From Sphingomonadales bacterium (GTDB lineage Bacteria > Pseudomonadota > Alphaproteobacteria > Sphingomonadales > Sphingomonadaceae), in the NCBI GenBank assembly GCA_028871475.1, contig JAGWMZ010000018.1, positions 1-64,000 on the forward strand: a stretch of 64,000 nucleotides of DNA. The letters are read 5' to 3'. The notes beneath the pieces are model-generated. The model was not told where the DNA came from. It did not search any database and worked only from the letters and a program-made list of their open reading frames with translations. Shown here in pieces: positions 51,531 through 60,906 of the stretch; within the stretch, counting starts at the first letter, position 1, and every line of letters begins with the position of its first letter. A program made the position numbers and the translations under genes.

Positions 51531-52073
51531 ATGGATAACCCATTTCCAGGGGACAACTCCCGGAACAAGGCTCTGGCGGCGCGGTGGAGCTGCGCGGCTG
51601 AAGCCATCGAGGCCCTGGCAGGTGCCCGGTCGCTGGATGCGGTGGTCAGCGTGCTGCGCGCCTTCGCCCGCCGCGCGGTGGGGGCGGACGGCATCGCAAT
51701 CGTGCTGCGTGATGGCGATCAATGCCATTATATCGCGGAGGATGCGATGGAGCCCCTGTGGGAAGGGCAGTTTTTTCCTGCCGCCACTTGTGTCTCGGGC
51801 TGGGCGATGGAGCATCGGCATACTGCGGTGATCGGCGATGTGTTCAACGATCCGCGCGTTCCCCTGTCGGCCTATCGTACCACCTTCGTGCGCTCGATGC
51901 TGATGGTGCCGATCGGTAAGACCGACCCGATTGCCGCGATTGGCGCCTATTGGTCCGAAGTCGGCAAGCCAAGCGAGGATGAGATCGCTTTGCTGGAGGC
52001 GCTGGCGCGCGCGGCTTCGGTTGCGGTGGAAAACGACAGGCTGGTCAGGCGCATGGACCGCCCGGGCTCCTGA
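51531..52073 (+). CDS. Stand-alone GAF domain protein
   Basis: 180 residues consisting almost wholly of one GAF domain (about 25-170). CVSGWAMEHRHTAVIGDVFNDPRVPLSAYRTTFVRSMLMVPIG is the conserved ligand-pocket region seen in GAF modules fused to histidine kinases. No kinase, GGDEF or HTH domain follows; the frame ends shortly after the final helix. ATG 51531 has GAGAGGA nine bases upstream and is preferred to the longer frame from 51276, which overlaps GH35. It may be a small-molecule sensor working with a partner elsewhere, or a truncated sensor. Confidence 0.8.
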   Translation: MDNPFPGDNSRNKALAARWSCAAEAIEALAGARSLDAVVSVLRAFARRAVGADGIAIVLRDGDQCHYIAEDAMEPLWEGQFFPAATCVSGWAMEHRHTAVIGDVFNDPRVPLSAYRTTFVRSMLMVPIGKTDPIAAIGAYWSEVGKPSEDEIALLEALARAASVAVENDRLVRRMDRPGS

Positions 52074-52158
52074 ACCATGCGGTCGTCATCGGCAGGCTGA
52101 CCAGTCTGATGCCGGCCGGTCCGGCAGGAAGGCTGGGCTTTTCCGAATGTTTCAGATC

Positions 52159-53436
52159 TCAGGCCGCGCGGCCATAGCGCGCAATGGCAAGGTCGCCATG
52201 CTCGATTTCGGGCTGCCGGCCCGAGATGACATCGGCCAGCACGCGGGCGGAACCGCAGGCCATCGTCCAGCCTAGCGTGCCATGGCCGGTGTTGAGATAG
52301 AGATTGTCGAGCCCCGTTACGCCGATGACAGGCGTGCCATCGGGCGTCATCGGGCGCATGCCGGTCCAGAAATTGTCCGTGCCGGCCCGATCGCTGCCGG
52401 GAAGGGTGGCGCCGGGGAACATCTCGCCCAGCGACAGATGCAGCGTGTCGCGCGCGCGGGGCCGCAAGTCGCGATTGAAACCAGAAAGCTCGGCAATGCC
52501 GCCCACGCGGATGCGGTCGCCAAGGCGGGTGATGGCGACCTTGAAGGTCTCGTCCATCACGGTCGATTGGGGCGCGGCGGCATCCGAGGCAACCGGGACG
52601 GTGATCGAATAGCCCTTGACCGGATAGACCGGCAGGTCGATCCCCAGCGGGCGCAGCAGCGCGGGCGAGAAGCTGCCCAGCGCCACCACAAAGGCATCGG
52701 CGGCGATCAGACCCTGATCGGTACGCAGGCCGGTGATACGCCGGCCATCGCTCTCCAGCGCCTGAATGCCCACGCCATAGCGCAGGGTGACGCCTGTTTC
52801 CTGTGCGCGCTCGGCAAGGCTCTGCGTGAATTTGAAGCAGTCGCCCGTTTCATCATGGGGCAGGCGCAGACCGCCGGCAATCGGCGCGCTGGCATGGGCA
52901 AGGCCCGGTTCGGCTGCGATGCAACCGGCGCGGTCCAGCACCTCGAAGGGCACGCCGTAGGACGCGAGCACGTCAGTGTCCTTGCCCAGAGCATCAAGCT
53001 GCGCCTGCGTGCGGAAGACCTGCAACGTGCCGTTTTGGCGCTCGTCGAAGGCGATGCCGGTGTCATGGCGCAGCGCTTCAAGGCAATCGCGGCTGTATTC
53101 GGCCACGCGCACCATCCGCGCCTTGTTGCGGGCATAGGAGCGGGCATTGCACTCGCCCAGCATTTTCGCCATCCAGCGCCATGTCGCCATGTCGCAGCCG
53201 GGGTTCAGGATGAGCGGGGCATGGCGCATCGCGAGCCATTTCAAGGCCTTCATCGGCACGCCCGGCGCTGCCCATGGCGAGGCATAGCCCGGCGAGATCT
53301 CGCCTGCATTGGCAAAGCTGGTTTCCAGCGCCGCTCCGGGCTGCCGTTCGATCACCTCGACCTCATGGCACGCGCGCGCCAGATACCATGCGGTGGTGAT
53401 GCCAATGACACCGGCACCCAGAACGGCGATCTTCAT
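52159..53436 (-). CDS. dadA: D-amino acid dehydrogenase
   Basis: 425 residues. [68 protein letters not shown] reduced to its keys: an FAD loop GxGxxG at 7-12, then the DadA-typical NAGEISPGY and APGVP. The C-terminal segment includes [16 protein letters not shown] and [15 protein letters not shown]. It oxidises D-alanine and other D-amino acids to keto acids at the inner membrane, passing electrons to quinone. Its ATG overlaps the racemase stop by four bases, so the order alr-dadA is coupled. Together they route L-alanine to pyruvate. Confidence 0.94.
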   Translation of the reverse strand: MKIAVLGAGVIGITTAWYLARACHEVEVIERQPGAALETSFANAGEISPGYASPWAAPGVPMKALKWLAMRHAPLILNPGCDMATWRWMAKMLGECNARSYARNKARMVRVAEYSRDCLEALRHDTGIAFDERQNGTLQVFRTQAQLDALGKDTDVLASYGVPFEVLDRAGCIAAEPGLAHASAPIAGGLRLPHDETGDCFKFTQSLAERAQETGVTLRYGVGIQALESDGRRITGLRTDQGLIAADAFVVALGSFSPALLRPLGIDLPVYPVKGYSITVPVASDAAAPQSTVMDETFKVAITRLGDRIRVGGIAELSGFNRDLRPRARDTLHLSLGEMFPGATLPGSDRAGTDNFWTGMRPMTPDGTPVIGVTGLDNLYLNTGHGTLGWTMACGSARVLADVISGRQPEIEHGDLAIARYGRAA

Positions 53437-54581
53437 GCTGCGGCCTCCGCGCGGATCTGCGCCTGATGGGGGAAATAATGGCGGGCGTAGCGAGCGCCCA
53501 GGCTGGTGAGAATTTCATAGGCGATGGTGCCGGCCTCCTCCGCGACCTGTTCGATCGCGCGGTGGGGGCCGATCAGTTCGACCAGATCGCCTTCGGCCAG
53601 CGCGCCCTGCGGCAGGCTGGTGATGTCGATGATCGTGCTGTCCATCGAGATGCGCCCGGCAAAGGGCAGCTTGTGCCCCTTGGCATAGGCGCTGCCTTGG
53701 CCTGACAGGCTGCGCAGCCAGCCATCGGCATAGCCGATGCCTAGCGTGGCAAGCCGAGCGGGCGCGGCGGCGTGCCAGGTCAGCCCATAGCCGGCCCCGG
53801 CGCCGGCGGGCACCTCGCGGATCTGCATGATGCGCGCCTCCAGCGTCACGACAGGGCGGATGGCGGGATCAGGCGCGTTGGCGGGCTGCGCGCCGTAAAG
53901 GGCAAGGCCGGGGCGGGCGATGTCGGCTCCGTACTCGCCGCCCATCAGGCAGCCGCCCGAATTGGCAAAGCTGCGCGCCACGCCCGGGAACAGGTCGGCC
54001 ATGGCGCGGAAGGCGACAAGCTGCTGGCCATTGGCGGGGTCTTGCGGATCATCGGCGCAGGCCAGATGGCTCATCACCGCGCGCAGCGGGACGGCGGCGC
54101 GGAAAGCGTCATCCTGTGCCAGTTCGCGCGCTTCCTGCGGGCCGATGCCAAGGCGCGACATGCCGCTGTCAAACTGGAGCAGGGCTGGGAGAGGGCGGCC
54201 GAGCGTGCGCGCGCAAGCTTGCCAGCGCCGCGCTTGCCCCATGGAGTTGAGCACCGGCACCACGCCCGCCTGCGCGCAGACAGTTTCCGCGCCCGGCGTC
54301 AGCCCGTTGAGCACGGCAATCCGGCCATCGGAAGGGATGAGGTCGAGCAGGTCGAGCGCCTCAGCCAGATGGGCGACGAAAAAGCTCTTGCAACCCGCGG
54401 CGGCCAGCGCCGGCACCACCTGGCGCGCGCCCAGACCATAGGCGTCGGCCTTGACCACGGCGGCGGTTTCGTCAGCGCCGCTGCGTCGCCCGATATGGCG
54501 CCAGTTGGCCACCACGGCGTCAAGGTCGATGGTCACAATCGCACCGGCAAGCTCTGTGGCAAGCTCTGGGGGTTGGCGCAT
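53433..54581 (-). CDS. Alanine racemase (catabolic DadX type)
   Basis: 382 residues. The PLP lysine is in [24 protein letters not shown], and [24 protein letters not shown] and [17 protein letters not shown] supply the second active-site region. AAG GAG ribosome bases precede the ATG at 54579-54581, so the longer frame from 54614 is rejected. It interconverts L- and D-alanine. Pairing with dadA and a divergent Lrp-type regulator indicates the catabolic rather than the cell-wall enzyme, although the latter role cannot be excluded. Confidence 0.92.
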   Translation of the reverse strand: MRQPPELATELAGAIVTIDLDAVVANWRHIGRRSGADETAAVVKADAYGLGARQVVPALAAAGCKSFFVAHLAEALDLLDLIPSDGRIAVLNGLTPGAETVCAQAGVVPVLNSMGQARRWQACARTLGRPLPALLQFDSGMSRLGIGPQEARELAQDDAFRAAVPLRAVMSHLACADDPQDPANGQQLVAFRAMADLFPGVARSFANSGGCLMGGEYGADIARPGLALYGAQPANAPDPAIRPVVTLEARIMQIREVPAGAGAGYGLTWHAAAPARLATLGIGYADGWLRSLSGQGSAYAKGHKLPFAGRISMDSTIIDITSLPQGALAEGDLVELIGPHRAIEQVAEEAGTIAYEILTSLGARYARHYFPHQAQIRAEAAA

Positions 54582-54639
54582 GTCAGGCTCCTTCACGGTG
54601 GAGACTAATCGCATGAATTGGAAATAGGCTGGCGATTTT

Positions 54640-54684
54640 ACGCAGATTATGCGAAATTAACGCCATACTTCGCATAACCTGCGT
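54640..54684. promoter_or_regulatory. Large dyad operator in the alr-dadA/Lrp divergent promoter
   Basis: ACGCAGATTATGCGAA and TTCGCATAACCTGCGT form a 16-base inverted repeat with one mismatch, separated by 13 bases. Arm centres are 29 bases apart, about three helical turns, suiting an Lrp/AsnC octamer. It is midway between the racemase and regulator starts. Confidence 0.75.
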
Positions 54685-54706
54685 ATCAAACGGTGGATTT
54701 TGACAT

Positions 54707-55162
54707 ATGTCGCTGGACAGGCTGGATCGCGAGATCCTGCGCATTCTACAGGTCGACGGGCGCATCTCCAATCAGGATCTGGCCGCGCGGGTGGGCATGT
54801 CACCCTCGGCCTGCCTGCGGCGAGTGCGCCTGCTGGAATCAAGCGGGGTCATTCAGGGCTATGGTGCGCGTCTGGCCATGGCCGAGGAGGCGGAAGCCAC
54901 CGTCGTCATCGTGCGCATCACGCTGGAGCGGCAGACAGAGGAATATCTGCGCCGATTTGAGCATGCCGTGCGGCAATATCCCGAAATCAAGGAATGCTAT
55001 CTGATGACGGGTGAGGTGGATTATACCATGCGCGTCTCGACGGGCGGGGCAGCGGACTACGAGCATATCCATACCCATATTCTCTCGCGCCTCCCGGGCA
55101 TTGCCCGCATTCATTCGAGCGTTGCCATGCGCAATGTGCTGCGCGTGCCGGCGCCGCGCTGA
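54707..55162 (+). CDS. Lrp/AsnC family transcriptional regulator
   Basis: 151 residues. LDRLDREILRILQVDGRISNQDLAARVGMSPSACLRRVRLLESSGVI is the helix-turn-helix, followed by the RAM/AsnC effector domain (EIKECYLMTGEVDYTMRVST). It is divergent from alr-dadA and most likely controls it in response to alanine through the dyad at 54640-54684. In other proteobacteria this role is played by Lrp-like DadR or BkdR relatives. Confidence 0.93.
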   Translation: MSLDRLDREILRILQVDGRISNQDLAARVGMSPSACLRRVRLLESSGVIQGYGARLAMAEEAEATVVIVRITLERQTEEYLRRFEHAVRQYPEIKECYLMTGEVDYTMRVSTGGAADYEHIHTHILSRLPGIARIHSSVAMRNVLRVPAPR

Positions 55163-55229
55163 GTTCTGATGCCGGATGGACCCGGTCAGGTCCGTCATCC
55201 GCGACAGAGAGCAATCCAGCCGGACTGCC

Positions 55230-55364
55230 ACAGGCACCATCGAGGAAAAGATCCTCACCTTGCAGGAGCGTAAGCAGGAACTGGCCGACATGCTGTGGAG
55301 CGAGAGCGGCGCCGTGGCTGGTTCGGGCCTCAACGACGAGGATATTGCTTTCCTGCTGGGATAA
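55230..55364 (+). pseudogene. C-terminal fragment of a SNF2-family DEAD/DEAH helicase
   Basis: The frame reads GTIEEKILTLQERKQELAD, followed by a short acidic linker and LNDEDIAFLLG before the stop. This matches the extreme C-terminus of bacterial SNF2-family (HepA/RapA-like) ATPases. The rest of the roughly 1000-residue enzyme is absent; upstream is the end of the Lrp gene. It is a gene scar from a past deletion or insertion, not a functional protein. Confidence 0.65.
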
Positions 55365-55403
55365 TGGCGCCGTGACGCGCAACCTTGCCGATCAGCCTGC
55401 GGG

Positions 55404-56657
55404 CTACGGTTTGACAGTGGCATCCAGTTCCGGCGCAAGGCGAGAGCGGCGCGGGCGCAGAACGACATACAGGGCCGAGGCTGCCAGAAGGTCGAGGCCG
55501 CCCAGCGCGAAGAACAGCGGGGTATAGCCAAAGGCGTCCGCGCTTTGACCGATGAGGAGGGTGAAAAGCAGCCCGCCGATCCAGGCCGCCGCGCCCGCCA
55601 GTCCCGAGACGCGCCCAACCGCCGTCGGCACGAAAAGATCGGCTGCAAGGGTCAGCAGCGCGCCAGACAGCATCTGATGCGCAAAGCCGCCAACACAGAA
55701 CAGCGCGATGGCCCAGGTGACATCGGGCGCATAGCCCATGCAGGCCGGGCCCAGCATCAGCAGACAGCCAAGTGCCACCACGATCTGCCGCGAGGCGACC
55801 AGTGAGACCCCCGAACGCATCAGGCGCGCGGCCAGATAGCCGCCGGCAACCGAGCCCACGTCAGCCGCCAAGAAGGGCGACCATGCCCAGAGTGCGATAT
55901 GGGCCAGGTCAAGATGCCAAACCGAGGCGAGGTAGAGCGGGATGAAAAAGTTGAAGGTCTGCCATGCCGGCTCGGCCAGGAAGCGCGGCAGGGCAATCGC
56001 CCAGAAGGCGCGGTCGGTGACGATCGCGCCCCAGCCCGGAGCCGTGGCTGCCTGCCGTGGGTCATCGGCGGCGGGCGTTTTGGGCGTGCGATAGAGCACA
56101 TACCAGCCAACAGCCCAGGCAAGGCTCAGCCCTCCTGTGACCACAAAGGAGGACCGCCACCCCCAGGCAATGATGCAGAAAGCCACCAGCGGCGGGGCCA
56201 GCATGTTGCCCAGCGAGGCGCCCATGTTGAACCAGCCCGTCGCGATCGAGCGCTCGCGCGGGGGGAACCACTCGGCCACCACCTTGAGTCCGCCCGGCAT
56301 GGCCGAAGCCTCGGCCCCGCCCAGCGCCGCGCGCGCCAGCGCCAGACCCTGCCAACTGCTCGCCAGCGCGTGCCCCATGTTGGCCAGCGCCCAGGCCCCG
56401 GCGAACAGGGCCATGCCCAAGCGCGTGCCCAGCAGATCGAGACACTGCCCCGCGATGGGCTGGGCCACGGTATAGGCGGCCTGAAAGGCCATGACGATGA
56501 AGCTGTATTGCTCCGTCGTCATGGCGAATTGCTGCTTCAGCGTGGGGGCCACCGTGGCCAGGGTCGAACGCGCCAGATAGTTGAACACCGTGCCCAGCGC
56601 GATAAGGCCCACCACCCACCAGCGCCGGTGCAGGCCCAGGAATGCGCGTTGGCTCAC
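55404..56657 (-). CDS. MFS transporter, hexuronate/anion:cation symporter (ExuT-like) family
   Basis: 417 residues with about twelve hydrophobic segments. RRWWVVGLIALGTVFNYLARSTLATVAPTLKQQF and GGLKVVAEWFPPRERSIATGWFNMGASLGNMLAPPLVAF are typical of ACS-family sugar-acid symporters. The start is GTG at 56657 and its GTGA overlaps the GH2 stop by four bases. Position in an operon with ManD and opposite uxaC/uxuB points to uptake of glucuronate or galacturonate. Confidence 0.9.
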   Translation of the reverse strand: MSQRAFLGLHRRWWVVGLIALGTVFNYLARSTLATVAPTLKQQFAMTTEQYSFIVMAFQAAYTVAQPIAGQCLDLLGTRLGMALFAGAWALANMGHALASSWQGLALARAALGGAEASAMPGGLKVVAEWFPPRERSIATGWFNMGASLGNMLAPPLVAFCIIAWGWRSSFVVTGGLSLAWAVGWYVLYRTPKTPAADDPRQAATAPGWGAIVTDRAFWAIALPRFLAEPAWQTFNFFIPLYLASVWHLDLAHIALWAWSPFLAADVGSVAGGYLAARLMRSGVSLVASRQIVVALGCLLMLGPACMGYAPDVTWAIALFCVGGFAHQMLSGALLTLAADLFVPTAVGRVSGLAGAAAWIGGLLFTLLIGQSADAFGYTPLFFALGGLDLLAASALYVVLRPRRSRLAPELDATVKP

Positions 56658-59308
56658 GGCATGCGTTCCACCGAGAGGGCCGAAACAATCGCCTTGCCCT
56701 TGCGCGTGGCAAAGCCAAGCGCGAGCCCGGGCGTGTCGAGTTGGACGGTAAAGCTGCGCTGGATCGCCTTGAGCTTGCCACCCGCGGCGGTGGCGATGTC
56801 CATGGCCTCGATCATGGGGCGACCATTGGCGGTGACATCGAAGATCCGTTCACCGGGCGCGGCAGAAGGTTCGACGAGGTCGAGGGTTACGCGATAGGTG
56901 CCGGGCCTCAAGGGCAGATGATAGGCAAATTCGCCTTCGCGGTAGGTCGCCAGCAGGTCACGGTCGGGTGATCCCTCGATTTTTACCAGCGTTGGCGGGC
57001 GATAGCGCGGGGTCAGGTCGGCAGTGCCCGCAGTGCCGCCCACAAAGAAAGCATCCGACCCGAAATGGCCCGCCCTCGATGGTGCCGCGATGACCGATCC
57101 GGCGTCGATACGGAAGGCATCGACCTGGCTGGGCGCAAGCACCCAGGATACGCTGTCGGTGACATCATGCCCGGCGAAGCTGCCGATGGCTGACAGGGCG
57201 TTGGCGCCGCTCGCCAGCTTCACGTCCTGCCACAGGCAGACATGCTGCGGGCAATCGCGCCGCTCACCCAATGCGCGCCCGTTGAGCGTCAATCGCGTGA
57301 AGGGCGCATTGGAATAGACCTTGACGTCGTTGACGCCATAGGCGCGATCCACATAGCGGCGGCCGGTGATATGCACCGTTGGCGCGCTCGACCATTGCGC
57401 GCGATAGAAATAGAATGCGTCCTTCTTGATCGAACCGTCAAAGCTGATCAGTCCCTTGGTGTTGATGTCGGTGGCATCGCCCTCGTGCCGGGCGACCGAG
57501 CTGAAATCGAAGCCGTTCCATACCCAGGTCGCCCACAGATAGGGACGCTGCGCCAGTTGCTTCCAGCTCTCCTCATGCAGCAGCGCCTGATATTCCTCGG
57601 GCTGCTTGTGGCCGCCTGCATCGATCGGCCCGCCCTCGGGGTTGTCGGTGTGAAGCGAAACGCCGCCGCCCGCGCCATATTCGGTCACCGCCAGCGGCTG
57701 GTCGGGGCGTTTGGCGTGCAACGTGTCGAGGCTCGTCCCCAGATCCTGCAACTGGCCATAGTACCAGCCATAATAGCGGTTGGCTCCAGACGTGTCGGTG
57801 ATGCCTGCCACCAGAGGAACGCCGGGCATGTCATCATGTTCGCAGCATGTGGCCAGAGCGGTGGGGCGCGAGGGATCGAGGTCGTGAGCCAGACTGTTGA
57901 GATTGCGCAGCAGCGGCATGGGATCGGGCACCGCGCTGGTGCCATTGTTGAGGAAGCCGGGCCGGTTGGGGCCAAAGTCAACCTCGTTCGCAATGCCCCA
58001 GACGGCGACAGCGGCATGGTTGCTGTTCTGGGTGATCAACTCGCGAAGCTGCTGCCGGGCATTGGCGAGCAATCCTGGGCTCGCTTGCGTCTGCTTGTCC
58101 GACACGGTCCAGGCGGTGACGAGCGGCACTTCGTCCCATAGCACCACGCCGGCGCGGTCGGCCAGACGATGGATGGTCTCGCCATGCTGATAGTGCGAGA
58201 GGCGCAAGGCGTTCGCTCCCATATCGCGCACCGTGTTGAAGACCCTGGCGATCTCCGCATCGCTGGCCGCCCAGCCCGAGGTCATCGTGCCCTGGTGCAG
58301 CGCCACGCCGTGCAGTGGATAGGGCTTGCCGTTGAGGATGAAGCCGCGCTGCGGGTCGAGGCGCATCTGGCGGATGCCAAAATCCTGCACCACGCGGTCG
58401 ATCCGGTTTCCTTGCGTATCGCGCAATTCAGCGACCAGCGTATAGAGATTGGGCGCGGCGACGCCTTGCCATAAACGGGGGTGGGGGACATGCAACCGGG
58501 TGAAAACCGAAGCTGTCGCACCTGCCTTCAGCGAGACCGTGCCGCCGCCCGAAGCGGCAGTCTGTCCTTTGGCATCGACCAGACGGACTGTCACACGATA
58601 GGGCCCGGTGACGGACTGGCTGCGCAACAGGGCCTTGACGTCAACCGTTGCGCCGGTGGCAGTCAACGCCGTGGTCCGGGCATAGACACCCGGCCCGCCG
58701 GCATCGAGCAGGTCGAACTGCGCGCCGCGCGTCACGATGAGGCTGGCGGGGCGGTAGATGCCGCCATAGACGAAGAAATCGCCGGTAAGCGGCAGGATGT
58801 CGGCCGTGGCGGCGCCCGGTGCGGGCTGGGTGTTGTCCACCTCGACCAGCACAATGTTATGGTCGCCGGTTTTCAGCGCATCGGTGATGTCGAAGCGAAA
58901 GCGCGAAAAACCGCCGTCATGCCGGCCGATAAAGGTGCCGTTGACCCAGATCTTCGCCGAACGGCTGACCGCATCGAACTGCAACCAGGCCCTTTCGCCC
59001 GCACGCAAGGGCGAGTGGCCGAGGTCGAGCTGATAGGTGGACAGGCCCTGCCGCTTGTCGATCGGCGGCCCTTGGCGCGTGATGCCGGTCTGCCTGTCAT
59101 AGTCCCCGACGCGGTTCCAGCTATGCGGCAGAGTGACCGAGGTCCATGCCGCTGGTCCCTCCCCGGATTGCGCGCCGCCGGGGCGAAAGCTCCAGCCATT
59201 GTTGAGGGGGATGGTGATGCGGTCGCGTACGGCCTCGCGCGCCATGGCCGGATGGCCCGCCGTGGCCAGAAGCACACCTGTCAGCGCTGTGAGCCAACTC
59301 AACCGCAT
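56654..59308 (-). CDS. Exported GH2 glycosidase (beta-galactosidase/beta-glucuronidase group) with C-terminal malectin-like domain
   Basis: 884 residues. The signal peptide LSWLTALTGVLLATAGHPAMA is followed by the GH2 sugar-binding domain (NNGWSFRPGG, LPHSWNRVGDYD), an Ig-like domain and the barrel. The acid/base Glu is in VAVWGIANEVDFG and the nucleophile in LAVTEYGAGGG. Residues from about 760 resemble a malectin/carbohydrate-binding domain (GTYRVTLDLVEPSAAPGERIFDV). Context (ExuT-like transporter coupled downstream, hexuronate enzymes around) favours a beta-glucuronidase-type activity that liberates uronic acid, but beta-galactosidase is possible because GH2 specificity is hard to read. 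Confidence 0.9.
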   Translation of the reverse strand: MRLSWLTALTGVLLATAGHPAMAREAVRDRITIPLNNGWSFRPGGAQSGEGPAAWTSVTLPHSWNRVGDYDRQTGITRQGPPIDKRQGLSTYQLDLGHSPLRAGERAWLQFDAVSRSAKIWVNGTFIGRHDGGFSRFRFDITDALKTGDHNIVLVEVDNTQPAPGAATADILPLTGDFFVYGGIYRPASLIVTRGAQFDLLDAGGPGVYARTTALTATGATVDVKALLRSQSVTGPYRVTVRLVDAKGQTAASGGGTVSLKAGATASVFTRLHVPHPRLWQGVAAPNLYTLVAELRDTQGNRIDRVVQDFGIRQMRLDPQRGFILNGKPYPLHGVALHQGTMTSGWAASDAEIARVFNTVRDMGANALRLSHYQHGETIHRLADRAGVVLWDEVPLVTAWTVSDKQTQASPGLLANARQQLRELITQNSNHAAVAVWGIANEVDFGPNRPGFLNNGTSAVPDPMPLLRNLNSLAHDLDPSRPTALATCCEHDDMPGVPLVAGITDTSGANRYYGWYYGQLQDLGTSLDTLHAKRPDQPLAVTEYGAGGGVSLHTDNPEGGPIDAGGHKQPEEYQALLHEESWKQLAQRPYLWATWVWNGFDFSSVARHEGDATDINTKGLISFDGSIKKDAFYFYRAQWSSAPTVHITGRRYVDRAYGVNDVKVYSNAPFTRLTLNGRALGERRDCPQHVCLWQDVKLASGANALSAIGSFAGHDVTDSVSWVLAPSQVDAFRIDAGSVIAAPSRAGHFGSDAFFVGGTAGTADLTPRYRPPTLVKIEGSPDRDLLATYREGEFAYHLPLRPGTYRVTLDLVEPSAAPGERIFDVTANGRPMIEAMDIATAAGGKLKAIQRSFTVQLDTPGLALGFATRKGKAIVSALSVERMP

Positions 59309-59402
59309 TTCTCTCCCCTTTTGTTGTGCTGTGTTCTTGTCGCTGCCCGGCGGGATGCCCGTCTCCGCCCGGGATCACCCGGCAAAGACGGGCCAAACCC
59401 GC

Positions 59403-60611
59403 TTACCAGTTCCACATCGTCCCATCTTCCAGACGGGCGACCGGCAGATAGGCCGGCTTGTATTCATATTGGGCCGCCAGCGTTTCATCGATGTCGACGC
59501 CGTGACCGGGGGTCTCGCCGCAATAGAGCAGGCCCTGCTCGAAACGGTAATCATGCGGGAAGACGGCGTCTGTCTCGGGCGTGTGGCGCATATATTCCTG
59601 GATGCCGAAATTGGGCACCCATGTGTCGAAATGCAGCGCCGTGCCCATGGTGACAGGCGAGAGATCGGTGGCACCATGGCAACCGGTGCGGATCTGGTAC
59701 AAAGCCGCCAGATCGGCGATGCGCCGCAGATGGGTGACGCCGCCCGCGCCCACGATCGTCGCGCGAATATAGTCGATGAGCTGGTTCTGGATGAGGTCCT
59801 TGGCATCCCAGATCGTGTTGAAAATCTCTCCCACCGCCAGCGGGGTGGTGGTGTGCTGGCGCACCAGTCTGAAGGCTTCCTGATTTTCCGCCGGCGTCAC
59901 ATCTTCCAGCCAGAACAGGCGATAGGGTTCGAGCGCCTTGCCCAGTTGCGCTGCTTCGGTGGGTGAATAACGGTGGTGCCCGTCATGCAGCAGATGATGG
60001 TCGAAACCATAGGTCTCACGCAGCTTTTCAAACAGTTTGGGCACATAGTTCAGCGCCTTGTGCGTATCCCATCCGGTCAGGCTGGGCAGGGCGGCATCGG
60101 CCGGCTCGTAGAACAGCTTGCCCCGGCCCACGCCATAGGCGTCCTTGATGCCCGGCACGCCGGTCTGGGCGCGGATCGCCTTGTAGCCCATGTCGATGTA
60201 CTGGCCCACGGCATCGACCGTTTCGGCAATGTCCGAGCCATTGGCATGACCATAGACCATCACACCATCGCGGCTGCGCCCGCCCAGCAGTTGGTAGAGC
60301 GGCATGCTCGCCATCTTGGCCTTGATGTCCCACAAGGCCACATCGACTGCGGCGATGGCGCGCATGGTGACCGGGCCGCGGCGCCAGTAGGCCCCGCGAT
60401 AGAGATATTGCCAGATATCCTCGATCCGGCGCGGGTCCTTGCCGATCAGGCAGGGGATGACATGGTCCTCAAGATAGCTGACGACCGATTTTTCGCGCCC
60501 GTTCAGCGTGGCATCGCCGATACCATAGACCCCTTGGTCGGTCTCGATCTTGAGCGTGACGAAATTGCGCCCCGGGCAGGTGACGATGACGCGGGCGGAC
60601 TGGATCTTCAT
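59403..60611 (-). CDS. manD: D-mannonate dehydratase, ManD (enolase superfamily)
   Basis: 402 residues, the same length as the characterised Novosphingobium aromaticivorans enzyme and nearly identical to it as I recall. Metal ligands and catalytic residues are in [44 protein letters not shown] and [12 protein letters not shown]. It dehydrates D-mannonate to 2-keto-3-deoxygluconate, the step after uxaC and uxuB. In many bacteria this is done by the unrelated UxuA. It is the first gene of a minus-strand operon with GH2 and the transporter; a GntR-type operator lies 40 bases upstream. Confidence 0.95.
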   Translation of the reverse strand: MKIQSARVIVTCPGRNFVTLKIETDQGVYGIGDATLNGREKSVVSYLEDHVIPCLIGKDPRRIEDIWQYLYRGAYWRRGPVTMRAIAAVDVALWDIKAKMASMPLYQLLGGRSRDGVMVYGHANGSDIAETVDAVGQYIDMGYKAIRAQTGVPGIKDAYGVGRGKLFYEPADAALPSLTGWDTHKALNYVPKLFEKLRETYGFDHHLLHDGHHRYSPTEAAQLGKALEPYRLFWLEDVTPAENQEAFRLVRQHTTTPLAVGEIFNTIWDAKDLIQNQLIDYIRATIVGAGGVTHLRRIADLAALYQIRTGCHGATDLSPVTMGTALHFDTWVPNFGIQEYMRHTPETDAVFPHDYRFEQGLLYCGETPGHGVDIDETLAAQYEYKPAYLPVARLEDGTMWNW

Positions 60612-60650
60612 GACTTTCTCTCGACCAATTCAGGGTATCTTGCCTTGGCA

Positions 60651-60666
60651 TTGATCTGACCAATTG
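60651..60666. promoter_or_regulatory. GntR/FadR-type operator upstream of manD
   Basis: TTGATCTGACCAATTG. On the opposite strand it contains TTGGTC-A-GATCAA, a 13-base palindrome. It is the reverse complement of the site at 60869-60884 except for one base. An additional GACCAA half-site lies at 60623-60628, closer to the manD start. Confidence 0.65.
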
Positions 60667-60868
60667 TCCATAATGCGTCAAATAAATTTCTTTCATGATT
60701 TGGCATTCAGTGCATTGATGGATGAGGCGGCTGGGAGCCACTTGTCCGCCAATCCCGCGTCTCTGCACCACAGCCGGCATGGATCTCTGGCGCACATCGC
60801 CCAGGCTCGATTCGCCGTAGTTGGCGATCGCGGCCATCAATGCCCTTGATTATCGCCGCGCAACAGGG

Positions 60869-60884
60869 CAATTGGTCAGGTCAA
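60869..60884. promoter_or_regulatory. GntR/FadR-type operator upstream of the regulator gene
   Basis: CAATTGGTCAGGTCAA shares 15 of 16 bases with the reverse complement of the site at 60651-60666. It ends 22 bases before the GntR start codon, a position suited to autorepression. The remaining 295-base divergent space shows no other gene. Confidence 0.65.
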
Positions 60885-60906
60885 ATCAACGGGCCCGGAA
60901 ATCACC

